Of a stretch of DNA of 27,622 nucleotides, positions 10,897 to 20,555 are shown piece by piece. The position numbers were made by a program, and so were the translations under genes. The notes under the pieces are model-generated. The model was not told where the DNA came from and did no database searches. It saw only the letters and a program-made list of their open reading frames with translations. The stretch is from the NCBI GenBank assembly GCA_030704615.1, contig JAKLZA010000128.1, positions 1 to 27,622 on the forward strand, in the 5' to 3' direction. This stretch comes from Takakia lepidozioides (lineage: Eukaryota > Streptophyta > Takakiopsida > Takakiales > Takakiaceae). Position 1 is the first letter of the stretch. Each line of letters opens with the position of its first letter.

Positions 10897-11311
10897 CCTC
10901 CGTCGTTACCTAGCACGACAATGGTCTCGTCAACCTGTCCAGGAACATCCTTCCTTTCTTCTTCCAAATAAACTGTGCCCGTTTTGAGCTTGAATTTGGA
11001 ACAAAGGTAAGTTTCAGTCACTCTGCAAAGTCCTCCCTCGTTTGGGATCCAGGCTCTCCAAGTTGCGGAGGACAGCAAACTATAGCGTAGGAATTCGGAG
11101 CCATCGAACACCGCACGGAGTTGGCAAGTGCGAGGTTCAGTATAGCGACAGACCAAGGCTCACAGGCACCATGCGGAGTCCATCGACGACGATTGGAAGT
11201 CGCACATTGAAGTGGAAAGTATTGTTTCAAGCTACATGCATGAAGGTGGGAGGTTTGATTCCATAGCCAGTAAGTATGACAATGATGGCCGATTCGGCGA
11301 CGAAATAACAT
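10897..11311 (-). other. Upstream minus-strand coding-like region, possible 5' part of the MULE gene
   Basis: A frame on the minus strand (11156-10704) contains 'LRAVFDGSEFLRYSLLSS', 'SKFKLKTGTVYLEEERKD' and 'VDETIVVLGNDGG', which read as ordinary protein. It overlaps the start of the transposase frame near 10896 in another phase. It may be a first exon of the transposase, joined by splicing or a lost base, or a separate small gene. The family is not recognised. Confidence 0.35.
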
Positions 11312-11520
11312 CTCCTGACAGTTTCTCCTGAGGGTGGATCCAGCAGTATTCTCGGTGCAGACAGGAACGTTCGCACTGACAAGTGCCAGGACTGTTAGTT
11401 AAAACGGTCAGACAACCAAGTTGTGCTCATCAAGACTGGCCGCAATGTTGTTTCGGAACAATGCAACCCATTGAGGTTCCAGATTTCCCGTCCCGAGTGA
11501 TTCTTTCGATTGCTGGTGGA
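11312..11520. other. Spacer before the palindrome array
   Basis: No gene-like frame. The stretch leads directly into the first palindrome unit at 11521. Confidence 0.4.
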
Positions 11521-13165
11521 CGGAAATACGGCGCCGCATTTCCGTATTGCTTCTTGGTCATGCACCAGAGCGACGGAAATGCGGCACCGAGTTTCCGTCC
11601 GGGGAAACCTTTATACTCTCCAGAACGGAAATGCGGTAACGCATTTCCATCCAGCAAGCACGGTATGTGAAGGTGGAACGGAAATGCGGTACCGCATTTC
11701 CGTTCTGATTGAGAATTATGAACAACGGGAACAGAAATGCGGCACCGCATTTCCGTCCGAGTCGCACTTTCCGACATTCCAGAACGGAAATGCGGCGCCG
11801 CATTTCCATTTTGTATCTGATGCATGGAGCTGAGGGATAGAAATGCTGCAACACATTTCCGTCCTTAAAAGACATTCATACTCTCCATAACGGAAATGCG
11901 GTCCGCATTTCCATCCAACAAGCACGGTATGTGAAGGTGGAACGGAAATGCGGTACCGCATTTCCGTTCTGATTGAGAATTATGAACAACGGAACAGAAA
12001 TGCGGCACCGCATTTCTGTCGGAGTCGCACTTTCCGACATTCCAAACAAAAATGCGGCGCCGCATTTCCATTTTGTATCTGATGCATGGAGCCGAGTGCG
12101 ATTCCGACCGCTTGAGACAGCGCAATTCCGACCGCTTGAGACATTCATACTATCCAGAACGGAAATGCGGTACCGCATTTCCGTTCTGACTGAAAATCGT
12201 GAACCATCGGAACTGAAATGCGGCAGCGCATTTCCATCCGAGTCGCACCTCCCAACATTCCAGAACGGAAATGCGGCACCGCATTTCCGTTCTGATGAAA
12301 TATCCTGAAACATCGGAACTGAAATGCGGTACCGCATTTCCGTCGGAGTCGCACCTTCCGACATTCCAAAACGGAAATGCGGCGCCGCATTTCCGTTTTG
12401 TATGTGAGGTGGGGGTGGGTGGGTTAACATTGGTAGAGACAGCACAGCATTTCCCCCGCCCTCGTCAGACTTGAATACTCTACAGAACGAAATGCGGTAC
12501 CGCTTTTCATTCTGACGTGAAAATCGTGCGCAACGCACGGAACAGAAATGCGGCAAACCGGCATTTCCGTCCGAGTCGCACCTTCCGACATTCTAGAACG
12601 AAATGCGGCGCCGCATTGCCGTTTTGTATATGGGGGCCTGGAGCTGTGCTACAGAAATGTGGTGCCGCATTTTGCATCCATGTGTAGCCTTCAAACTTTC
12701 CAGACCGGAAATGCGGCACCGCATTTCTGTCCAGGTGAGACCTCTATACTTTCCCGAACGGAAATGTGGCACGACTTTCCGTTCATCAACTAACGTATGT
12801 GAAGGGGGAACGGAAATGCGGTACCGCATTTCCGTTCACATTGAAAATCAATGGAACCACGGGAACTGAAATGTTGTGTGCCTCATTTCCTTCCGTCCGA
12901 GCGCACCTTTCGACATTCGAGAACGGAAATGCGGCGCCCGCAATTCCCTTTGTATCTCATACATGGAGCTGTGGGACGGAAATGCGGCAACCGTATTCCG
13001 TTCAACAACTAAGGTATGTGAAGGTGGAACGGAATGCGGTGCCGCATTTTCTTCCAACACAGTACGGATGTGTAGCTTCGTGATGGTACTTAACGGAAAT
13101 GCGGCGCCGCATTCGCATTTTTTCACTCCAACTCATCAGACGCTGGGACGGAAATGCCTTGAAAT
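11521..13165. repeat. Regular array of GC-centred palindromes, ~53-bp period
   Basis: About 28 copies of AAATGCGGNNCCGCATTT (with GG/CC and often AAC/GTT extending the arms) start at 11521, 11574, 11624, 11676, 11731, 11782, 11838, 11889, 11940, 11994 and 12046. After a gap they continue at 12159, 12210, 12264, 12318 and 12371, and after a second gap at 12487, 12541, 12597, 12650, 12705, 12757, 12809, 12862, 12921, 12976, 13028 and 13092. A half unit follows at 13146. Neighbours are 50-56 bp apart with few exceptions. The 25-30-bp spacers fall into about five recurring classes, for example GAGTCGCACTTTCCGACATT, TTTTGTATCTGATGCATGGA and AAGCACGGTATGTGAAGGTG. These give a higher-order repeat of about 264 bp (11676 to 11940). 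The two gaps are filled by other sequence. All reading frames over the array are open by accident of the repeat. Confidence 0.95.
12098..12142. repeat. Short tandem duplication replacing one palindrome
   Basis: ATTCCGACCGCTTGAGACA occurs twice in tandem, preceded by GCG and GCGCA. It sits where the next palindrome unit is expected, which leaves a 113-bp interval instead of 53. Confidence 0.85.
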
Positions 13166-13743
13166 GTGAACACGTGGAGCACCGTAATTGCTGCACATGT
13201 TGGCACTCTATCTGACTGAAGGGGCATGAGGCTGCGCGGCCTGACCGTTGGATAATGATGTTTGTTTTTTTTTTTCGACGGCAGGCGTACCCTGAACGAT
13301 TCGAATTTTCGTAATGACGCAAACTCCACGAGGAGACACTTTCGTCCAACCCTTTCGAACCCAAGTTGGTGCATCACCGACGTTTCATCATCTACTTTTG
13401 TCGTGTCTCCTCAGTCACCCCTCTCGCGCCCTTTCCATCTGCACTCTTTGCCCCTTTTCCCCTCTCTCTGTTCTTCTTATGCTCGAACTTGAGAGGGGGG
13501 GAGTTCGTGCACCAGACAGGGACCTCGTCGCAAGCTCCGGAAATTTACTTCGGACGTAGGCCAATGCCGAAGGGAGGAAGCAGATGCGTCTACAGGAGGA
13601 GATTGCCATCTCCGAGCAGCAGGCCACTCAGGCAACCCAGCCACCAGTGAGAGCTCCATGCGATCGGGCTGCGCGCAGCTGATCGAGCACCGAACCCCCC
13701 ATTTTGCTTTTGTAATTCTTAGACTGAATGCTAGGAGACTTGA
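13166..13743 (+). other. Upstream region of the plus-strand cargo gene
   Basis: It contains a T9 run at 13265-13275 and a strongly pyrimidine-rich plus strand from about 13386 to 13475 (CCTCTCTCTG, TTCTTCTTATG), as in plant 5' leaders. Further on, 13575-13650 has a short coding-like frame 'MRLQEEIAISEQQATQATQP'. This could be a first exon that splices (GTGAGA at 13648) to the exon after an acceptor near 13772. No TATA box is obvious. Confidence 0.35.
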
Positions 13744-16700
13744 ATGCAGAACATGCTTGCATGCCTAACAGGAAAGGTGGACGTGCTGGAGGGATCGCAG
13801 GAATCCGAAGAGCCGCAGGAAGAGTCCCGAGGAGCTAGCTGCAGCACGTACCCCCACCCGATCCCCCGGGGTATTCCTGTCGGGCCTAGCCCTGTGCGAT
13901 TCAAAGACGCGGCTTCGAAGGGCAAGTTCAAAGCCCCAGAGATCGACTCGCGTTTTCGGTCCATGGAGAATCGCCAGCAGGGGTCGGGCCCTTCTCCAGC
14001 AAAGTCGAAGAAGAAGCAGCCCGTCCCTCTACTGGCTTCCTGAACCGGCTCAGGCCGATTCACCCCCCCCCAACGCGAATGAAGCAGCAGGTAAAGACAG
14101 ATTCAATTCAATTGCAGCAGACACCTTCACAATGCAAGGATGAGGAAGCAGAAGGCAATCAGGGCACGGCCGAACAATCTCCCTCCGCAAAACCGCTTCC
14201 ACGAGCTGAAGCTCATTTCCTGGAGGATTTCCCGCCTGCAGATGTTGGGGCCGTCTCTGCTGCAGCGAAGGCAATGGGATCGACGTTTTTTGTCGATTTG
14301 GTACCGGAGGAGGGTGCTGCCGCTGACGTTCCAGCAGACTAGAACCTCACCACCGATTAGCAAGCAGCCCGGAGGAGGCCTCTGCAATGGCAGAATTGCC
14401 CGCACACAGGCCCCAGAGTGCAGCTCCAGTTGAGGATGCTCCAGCTGCTCAGCCACTACCCCGGCACCTACAGACATGTCTCCGAGGATTTCAAAAGTGC
14501 AGCGGATAAAAATGTTGGAGGAGACACACAGTAGCATTGGCAGAGTTCTGGGCAGCAGGATATTCCAGCGGACTCTTCGAATCCCACTCTGTTGCATGGT
14601 CTCCCTTCCCATCGTCAGGCAGGCCCTTTCCCGGAGATGTGGATAAGCTCCAAGTTCGCATTTCGAGAAGGGTACCGTCTGGGATCGGCAGCGTTTTACG
14701 TTTCCATTGAGAATGAGGACGGCGAAACTCGTGGACCCACTGCCGATGAATTGTCAACGTGGGATACCCACTGGCACACTGGCAACGACGAATTCGAGGC
14801 GACGCTGAAGGGTGATCCAGACTTCGGCCATATGTCTGGTAAAATGTTTCTTTGTGTGGGACGGGAATCACCGACTTCTCGCCTGGTGGGGTACATCAAG
14901 CAGAACCATGCCAAGCACATTGGCTGGCATTACATGGTGGAGTGTGTCATCCTGAAGGTGAAGCGGCAGACTCCTCCCTGCTCAAGAATGCCATGGCGGA
15001 CCTCAACTCGTAAGATACTCATACCCCTCCCTAGCACTTCGAAATGCGGTGCCGCATTTCGGTTTCCATTCTGGTTTGTTTCCGTGCTTTCCGTGTACTG
15101 AACTAGAGAGTGTGCCTTGCAGGGTCACTGAGAATGCGTACGTGCATACCCACATGGCACATATGCTGTACAGGGTGAGGAAAAACTGGTCTCATCACTG
15201 ATCTGCAGATGTTTTGGAAATGCTGGAGCCCGAGCTCATTCAGAAAGCCGTTGCAAAAACAGACCGGACATGGTATCGTCTCACTATGATGAATGGTGGA
15301 GGTGATATACGAAGTAAGTTGTCCTCCAATTTCCCTCTGCTCATCCTTCCCCAATTTCCAGTAATCTTTCCACATGAATCGAATGTAACGCTTCTGCATG
15401 TTTTTGTTGGCAGTCAAACATCAAGCTGGATTTTGCCCATGCCAAACGCTTCTTCATGGAAAGTGAGGGGCAGGTCAAAACGTTGCAGTCATTGACTTAG
15501 CACTTGAAGGAAGCCGGTGTCAAGTTCCAGAACCAAATACAAGTCAAAGCTTGTGAAGCTGTGGCAATTGCAGATCCGGCACTTGGAAAGGACTTCATCC
15601 CCGAGATTGCAAAACACTATTCTCAGGCCATGCAGCCGACCATGCAATTGGAGAAACTGCATCACCTCTCAACGGCATGTGTGGAGGCGAAAGAGAAGTT
15701 GAGGTTTCAATGCACTAGTTCCTTCCTAGCAATAGCCACTCTCTTCCAGCTCCTGACATTGGATCGGAAATGGCAGACACGGTGGCTGTCGATCTGGAAT
15801 GCATCCGAGAGCATAAGGACAATGTGGTCTTTTCCACTGGAAGTTTCCGACCCTGCAGTGGATGTGTGGCTCAACCGTATGACTTGGTGGTTCCAGGTAA
15901 TTCAAGGTACTTCCCCAGATTTGCTTTTCTGAAATGAATTCCCTGAACTGCTACGTGACAATGCATTTGGGAATCGCAGGTAATGTCGAATGCGAAGGAG
16001 CAAGTCGTAATGCACACAAATTCGTTCGGCTTGTACGTCAAATGGGATGGAACACAGACATTGGAAGACTACGTGACACGTTTCAGATGTGCGTACAAGG
16101 ACAACCTTTTCGCCAGAGAGCTACAGACAGCAAGAAGGAGCGTGGAGTTTACACATCAGGAGGGAGCGGGGAAAGCTGCAATGCGAATTGTTTACAGGTG
16201 AAGCACAGCTGCCCTTGTATGCGAAGCCTGGTTACGAGGTTTGTCTCGGAAATGCGGCACCGCATTCGCATTTTCTGTTTTCGGTGGCACTCTGCGAGTA
16301 GGTTGGTCTCAACTTTTGCTCACGCATGCTGACTGCCTTGCAGGTATATGAAATACGTGCTCCTTCAGACAGGGGCCCTGGCTCAAGAGCCCCCGTTCTT
16401 CATGGCTTGGACCGTGGCGGGCCCAAGCTGTGTCTACACACCCGAGATGCAGAAACAATGGCATCCCGCGCATCTCGTTGGATGCCCGTGGTACCTGGAC
16501 ATGTCTGGCGGTATTGTTGACGAGTCTGAGAAAGATCTGCACGCCTTGGCAGAAGAGAAGAGAAAGGAAAGACGTGTCCCTGCTGGGCCAAAGTCGGCAA
16601 AGGAATCTGCTGCTCTGGAAGAATCCAGAAAGGCAGCTGAGATGGCACAAAAGACGGTGGATGCAGCTGTGCAGGCCCAACAGAAGGGGTCGAAGAAGAG

Positions 16701-18693
16701 GACTGGCCAGCAAGGAGCAGCTGTTGTGACACCCGCCAAAACGAAGAAGCAGAAACAGCCTGTTCAGGAAGAGGGTGAGGAAGAGGACTCCGATGGAGAC
16801 TTTGCAACCAGCCCACCCCCCCAAACGCAGGCTGCCTCCCCTGTGCCCACCGTTGTCACGAGAGGCACGAGAACTGGCTCGGCAAAGAAGGCACTCTTCA
16901 ACCCCCCAGGGGGCACCCTTTCGAGCCGGTGGAAATGAAGAGGCCGAAAGTGGCTCCCGAAACAGTAGTCCAGTGTGTAAATGAGAGTTTCTTGGCGGCT
17001 TTGGATGGACGGGCAGCCAAGTTGGCATACATGAAGACCATGGAGGGTCTGAAGGGCAGAGCACTGAAGAAGGCGACTGCCGAAGAGCCTTCCGACACCC
17101 CAGGATTTCAGAATATGGTCTCGTTCTTTGAGAGGGTGTGTGCAGACAAGGATTGTAGGAGGGGCGGAAATGCCACCGAGTGGTCTTGCGATATGATCAT
17201 CTTGGATATTCCGGACGGAGAGCCTGTGGAAGGACTGCAAGCTTTGCCATCTTGGAACAGGTACTCGGAGGACTTTTGGAAGAAAGGATTCGGGCTTGCC
17301 CGCATGGTGTTGGACGACAGAGGCTGTGTGGTTGTCCTGGCGAGCAGAGGAAAAAACACTCAGACAAGAATTGCGAAGTGGACCCGCAAGAGCGCCGTCC
17401 CGATTCTGAAAAAGAAGTGGACGTGCATCAACACACGGCCTTCGGTCGGAAGGGAAGAAGGTGATTATGACACTGGCACTCGTCCATTCATTTGCTTGGG
17501 TGTTTTCAAATGCGGTGCCGCATTCGGTTTCTAATCGTTCCCCCCTGTGTATGCAGACGAAGCAGTTCGATGCATACTGCTTTGTGAAGGAGAACTCCAC
17601 CTTTGCTTTCCGGAAGGAGGGAGGAAAGGTTGACCCGAACTGCGACCCCCTCGATTACGACGTTCTGTTCAACAACGTTCCCAAGGAACTTCTCCCTCAT
17701 AGCCTCACTTCAACGGAACCCCTGCGGTACTCACGGACTCGGAGCCCTGCCTTCATTCAGACAATTATGGAGACATGCACAGACGTGGAGGGCACAAGTG
17801 CTCGACCTCATCTGTGGGACAGGTATGCAGAATCTTGATCTATGCTGTTCTGCAAATTCTCGTTAGGATGTAGTTCGCAACATCTGAAGCGCCATGTGGT
17901 AATGTGTGGATGGCATTGTAACAGGTGCCTCAATGTGGGCTGGGCGGTTTTCCGACCGGCACCTCTTTGCCTACGAGGAGGATTCATCCGTGTGGGGATC
18001 CCATCTGGAAGGGCTGCAACGGAATGTTAAGGCTCCCGACAGAGCGGAAGTCTCCTCGGATTCGTCGGAGTCCGAGGAAGACACAGTGGACATTGATGCG
18101 GAGGAGAACCCGGAATACGAGTGAGTGCAAACATTGTAAGTTTGCAAAGCCTTCTGGGTCATTTTTGTCAAACGAATTTCCCGACTGTGGTTCTCATTAG
18201 TCTCGTTGATGATTGTCATGTGCAGGATTGCAGGGTCCGGGTCGAAACATGTAGGGCCTACACTTCCTGCCAGGAAGAATGTCCCGTTCTTTGCGAGGGC
18301 CGACTTCATGACGAGCCCGGTGAGGGACTACTCCCTTCCTAGTTATGCAGCTAAACTCGCAAATACAGCGATTAGAAGAAGTGAGAATCCCAGTAAAGTA
18401 GAGCAGATTTTGGAGAGGGCTAGGGAGGACAGAAGGATAAGGAAAGAGTTGGCAGCAGCTCAGACAGGTAGACGGGTACGAAAGTACATATGTGATTCAG
18501 CGGATGAGAGCGACGCAGACAGGGAGGAAGACGACCCAACGGAGGTGAGATGGACAGTTCCGCAAGGGGAAGATGGATTTTCGAAAGCCTGGCCAACGAG
18601 CAGTCCGCTGGAGATGAGAAAGGCACTGAGGGGGTGGAGGCGGAGCAGGACAGTCTAGAACAGGATGAGGATTCGGATGATTTTCAAGATTAA
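13744..18693 (+). CDS. Multi-exon cargo gene with permuted methyltransferase-like C-terminal half, frame-disrupted
   Basis: The 5' part (13744-14340) is Ser/Glu/Pro-rich ('VDVLEGSQESEEPQEESRG'). 14640-15009 holds 'SAAFYVSIENEDGETRG', 'GYIKQNHAKHIGWHYM' and 'GEAADSSLLKNAMADLNS'. Splicing over intron 15010-15122 gives 'VTENAYVHTHMAHMLYR'. Introns follow at 15314-15413, 15897-15979 (phase 0, in frame), 16198-16343 (in frame, giving 'AMRIVYRYMKYVLLQTG'), 17461-17556, 17823-17924 and 18121-18225 (in frame). An Ala/Lys/Glu-rich stretch (16540-16880) is probably coiled coil or disordered. 16929-18040 is the methyltransferase-like part. The C-terminus is acidic ('EQDEDSDDFQD', stop at 18691). In-frame stops at 15199 (TGA) and 15498 (TAG), plus several one-base shifts, break it. 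I do not know the full-length family. Confidence 0.55.
15041..15060. repeat. Intronic palindrome, GGTGCC centre
   Basis: GAAATGCGGTGCCGCATTTC lies inside intron 15010-15122 of the methyltransferase-like gene. The intron has a good donor (CTC|GTAAGA) and acceptor (TTGCAG). Confidence 0.9.
16249..16270. repeat. Intronic palindrome, GGCACC centre
   Basis: GGAAATGCGGCACCGCATTC lies inside intron 16198-16343. The exons join in frame across it (GTTTACAG|GTGAAG ... TTGCAG|GTATATG). Confidence 0.85.
16929..18040 (+). other. Circularly permuted Rossmann methyltransferase-like domain
   Basis: The order of conserved-looking elements is strand plus 'DMIILDIPDG', in the position of motif IV (DPPY in active amino-methyltransferases, here D-I-P-D). 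Next comes 'GLARMVLDDRGCVVVLASRG', a helix then strand like motifs V-VI. Then 'KQFDAYCFVKEN' looks like a late core strand. After that comes a loop, and 'GASMWAGRFSDRHLFAYEED', which resembles motif I (G-x-G, then the acidic E/D that binds the AdoMet ribose). Motif IV before motif I is the class-beta or permuted order. The catalytic P-P-Y/F is not intact, so catalytic activity is doubtful. The assignment is from pattern only. Confidence 0.35.
17508..17524. repeat. Intronic palindrome, GGTGCC centre
   Basis: AAATGCGGTGCCGCATT lies in the likely intron 17461-17556 (GAAG|GTGATT ... TATGCAG). The reading phase across this intron does not match exactly, so either the donor choice or a nearby indel is uncertain. 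Confidence 0.75.
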
Positions 18694-18738
18694 TAGAATT
18701 TTAATGAAGTCTCTGTAAATGTAAATTCTCTTCCAGAG

Positions 18739-18746
18739 TATATAAA
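18739..18746 (+). promoter_or_regulatory. TATA-box-like sequence upstream of palindrome array 2
   Basis: GAGTATATAAAGGAAA is a good eukaryotic TATA match. It stands 46 bp after the stop of the upstream gene and about 90 bp before the first unit of array 2. No protein-like frame follows, so if it is a promoter its product would be a non-coding RNA through the palindromes. It could also be chance A/T sequence in a 3' untranslated region. Confidence 0.3.
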
Positions 18747-18830
18747 GGAAATTCTGCCCGACATTCGTGACCCCTCTCCAGTGTGCATTCCAGCCACACA
18801 ATCGCCCAAACCACGACGCTCCCAAAATCA

Positions 18831-19599
18831 GAAATGGGGCACCGCATTTCCAAGATTTTGGCAACTCTAAGAACCTCTTTTGGAAATGCGGCACCGCATT
18901 TCCAAAACAGGGGAGGGACTAAATTTTCCATTTCAATGTTGGCATAGTAAAAAGTAATCGGCCGATTGGAAATGCGGTGCCGCATTTCCAAAATTTCCTT
19001 TGTCCACACGCCAGTTTTGGCCTCTCCCGCTCATTGCATGGATGCCACCACGCTTACAGAGGTCGAACAAGGAGGTCGAACAAGGAGGTCGAGATGGCGG
19101 AATTGAAAATGCGGTGCCGCATTTCCATATTGGGGATGGTCGTTGTTCGAACTGCAGGCCCATCAGCAAAAATTGGCACCGCATTCCATTGTAAAAAAAA
19201 AGTCGATGACGGACATGGAAATGCGGCGCCGCATTTCCAGAACGGACATCGCAATTTGTCCATTTGCAGACCCTCTCACGGAAATGCGGTAACGCATTCC
19301 ATCGCGCTGGTCGGAAATGTCACACTTTTTGAAGTGTTGGACGGAAATGCGGCACCGCATTCCCTTGTCCAAAAAGAAGTTTCCATTGCCAAGCTGGAAA
19401 TGCGTCGCCGCATTTGCAATGCCAACCTCGTTGTCTGTCCAATTTATAGACCCGTGTTGGTATTTCGTGTACCTGGACGGAAATGATGCACCGCATTTCA
19501 TTGTCCGACACTGAAATGCGGTTCATACATTTCCATGTCGGCATGGAAATTCGCGCACCGCATTTCCTTGTCCGACATGGAAATGCCGCCGCATTTCAA
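18831..19599. repeat. Second palindrome array, irregular then ~33-bp period
   Basis: Units lie at 18831, 18879, 18966, 19104, 19215, 19279, 19341, 19395, 19477, 19512, 19544 and 19577, with a half unit near 19175. Spacing is 48-138 bp at first. The last four are about 33 bp apart and share the spacer TTGTCCGACATGG. Flanks differ from array 1 (TTGG...CCAA and CATGG...CCATG rather than AACGG...CCGTT), so the two arrays expanded independently from the same core. A small tandem duplication of GGTCGAACAAGGA sits at 19062-19086. Confidence 0.9.
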
Positions 19600-19854
19600 T
19601 GTCCGACATGGCGTTACTCTGGTATATTCTTGACACATGACTCACATACCGGTTACTCTGCTATATTCATCCGGACAGACACATTGTAGAAATGAGACAT
19701 CAAATTGTAAACAGTGGGCCAATTCCGACAGTTATTCAACAGAATGAAACACAATCATACAGAAGTGAGGTACGATGGGTTTATTGATCGGACACGATGT
19801 CTCACATTTACCAACTGCAGACAAAACTAAGCCCTTCCTCCTTCTACATGGGCT
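19600..19854. other. Spacer after array 2
   Basis: It contains a short direct repeat, GGTTACTCTGCTATATTC and its near copy TTACTCTGGTATATTC (about 19614-19670). No gene is seen. It probably holds the 3' ends of the minus-strand paralogue transcript. Confidence 0.4.
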
Positions 19855-20555
19855 TCACCAAGTCGACGGAACTTCGATACCCCTCAAAACAAGCTCATCA
19901 CTGCTGCGGCACCTCGAGGTAAACTGCAATTCGGTCGTTCTGCTGCCCTTGCTGGAGCCGACGACAATGTCATGTCCATCAATGATACCACCATCATACA
20001 TTGACAAGGTCACTGTGGGCCTCATGTGCCCGTGCGATTCGTCTTCGCAACTCAGCCGAATGTCTCCATACACTGGAAGAGCGGAGTGATCTGCACGTAT
20101 ATAGTTTTCCCCGGTGCCGTCCTCCCTGGTCCACTGGCAGCAGTTCCAGCGCCAAAGCGAGGCCGTGCGTGATCTGTCCGGCATCCCTTTCCAGCTTGGT
20201 ATATCCAGGTCAACAATTTTCAGGACCCACGGACCGCATTGACCCTCGCCCTCACCTCGCTCAAAGCGGTAATAGCCCTCCAGATACTCCATTGCGCGCA
20301 AAGACTCTTGCTTGATTCCAACAGCGTCTATGAAAACAAGAGCCAGACAATGATGTCTCCTGATTCTGGTTTGAACATAGCATAATCGTGGCCATGATAA
20401 GGGCAGTCGGCTGGATTTCGGCGGCACGGCATCCTTGAAAAAGAGTAGCGGAGTACGCTCAATGACAGCAGCTCCCGGATGGAGGAGGAGCAGCGCGGTG
20501 GCTGGAAAAAGTTCAAGCTAACGCTGCAATTCCTCACAAACACTCCAGGGCACAT
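19855..20555 (-). CDS. Unknown protein, minus-strand paralogue of the 20775-21551 gene, one frameshift
   Basis: Two overlapping minus-strand frames make one protein. The first (20555-20340) holds 'FSRMPCRRNPADCPYHGHDY' and 'AMFKPESGDIIVW'. The second (20427-19855) holds 'EYLEGYYRFERGEGEG', 'WRWNCCQWTREDGTGENY', 'LPVYGDIRL', 'LSMYDGGIIDGHDIVV' and 'DELVLRGIEVP'. Compared with the plus-strand gene, a base has been lost close to 20335, just after GDIIVW. The order, the Cys pairs (PCxRN, DCP, WNCC-W) and the co-linear C-terminus match the paralogue throughout. I see no signal peptide, membrane segment or catalytic motif I can name. The conserved W-N-C-C-x-W and paired Cys could bind metal. Confidence 0.65.

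Noticed and set aside
11383-13126. Many overlapping open frames on both strands reading GNAAPHFR, EMRYRIS or KCGAAFP
   Set aside because: They are translations of the palindrome in all six frames. The ~53-bp period is not a multiple of three, so the frames rotate between units, as expected for non-coding repeats.
11521-13165. CRISPR array
   Set aside because: Spacers recur in a cycle rather than being unique, units vary in sequence, no cas genes are present, and the setting is a eukaryotic genome with introns.
14127-14612. Minus-strand 161-codon frame
   Set aside because: It lies opposite the plus-strand cargo gene and has no family features, so it is a shadow frame.
16309-17600. Long minus-strand frames opposite the cargo gene
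   Set aside because: Ser/Leu/Cys-rich products typical of the antisense of Lys/Glu/Ala-rich coding sequence.
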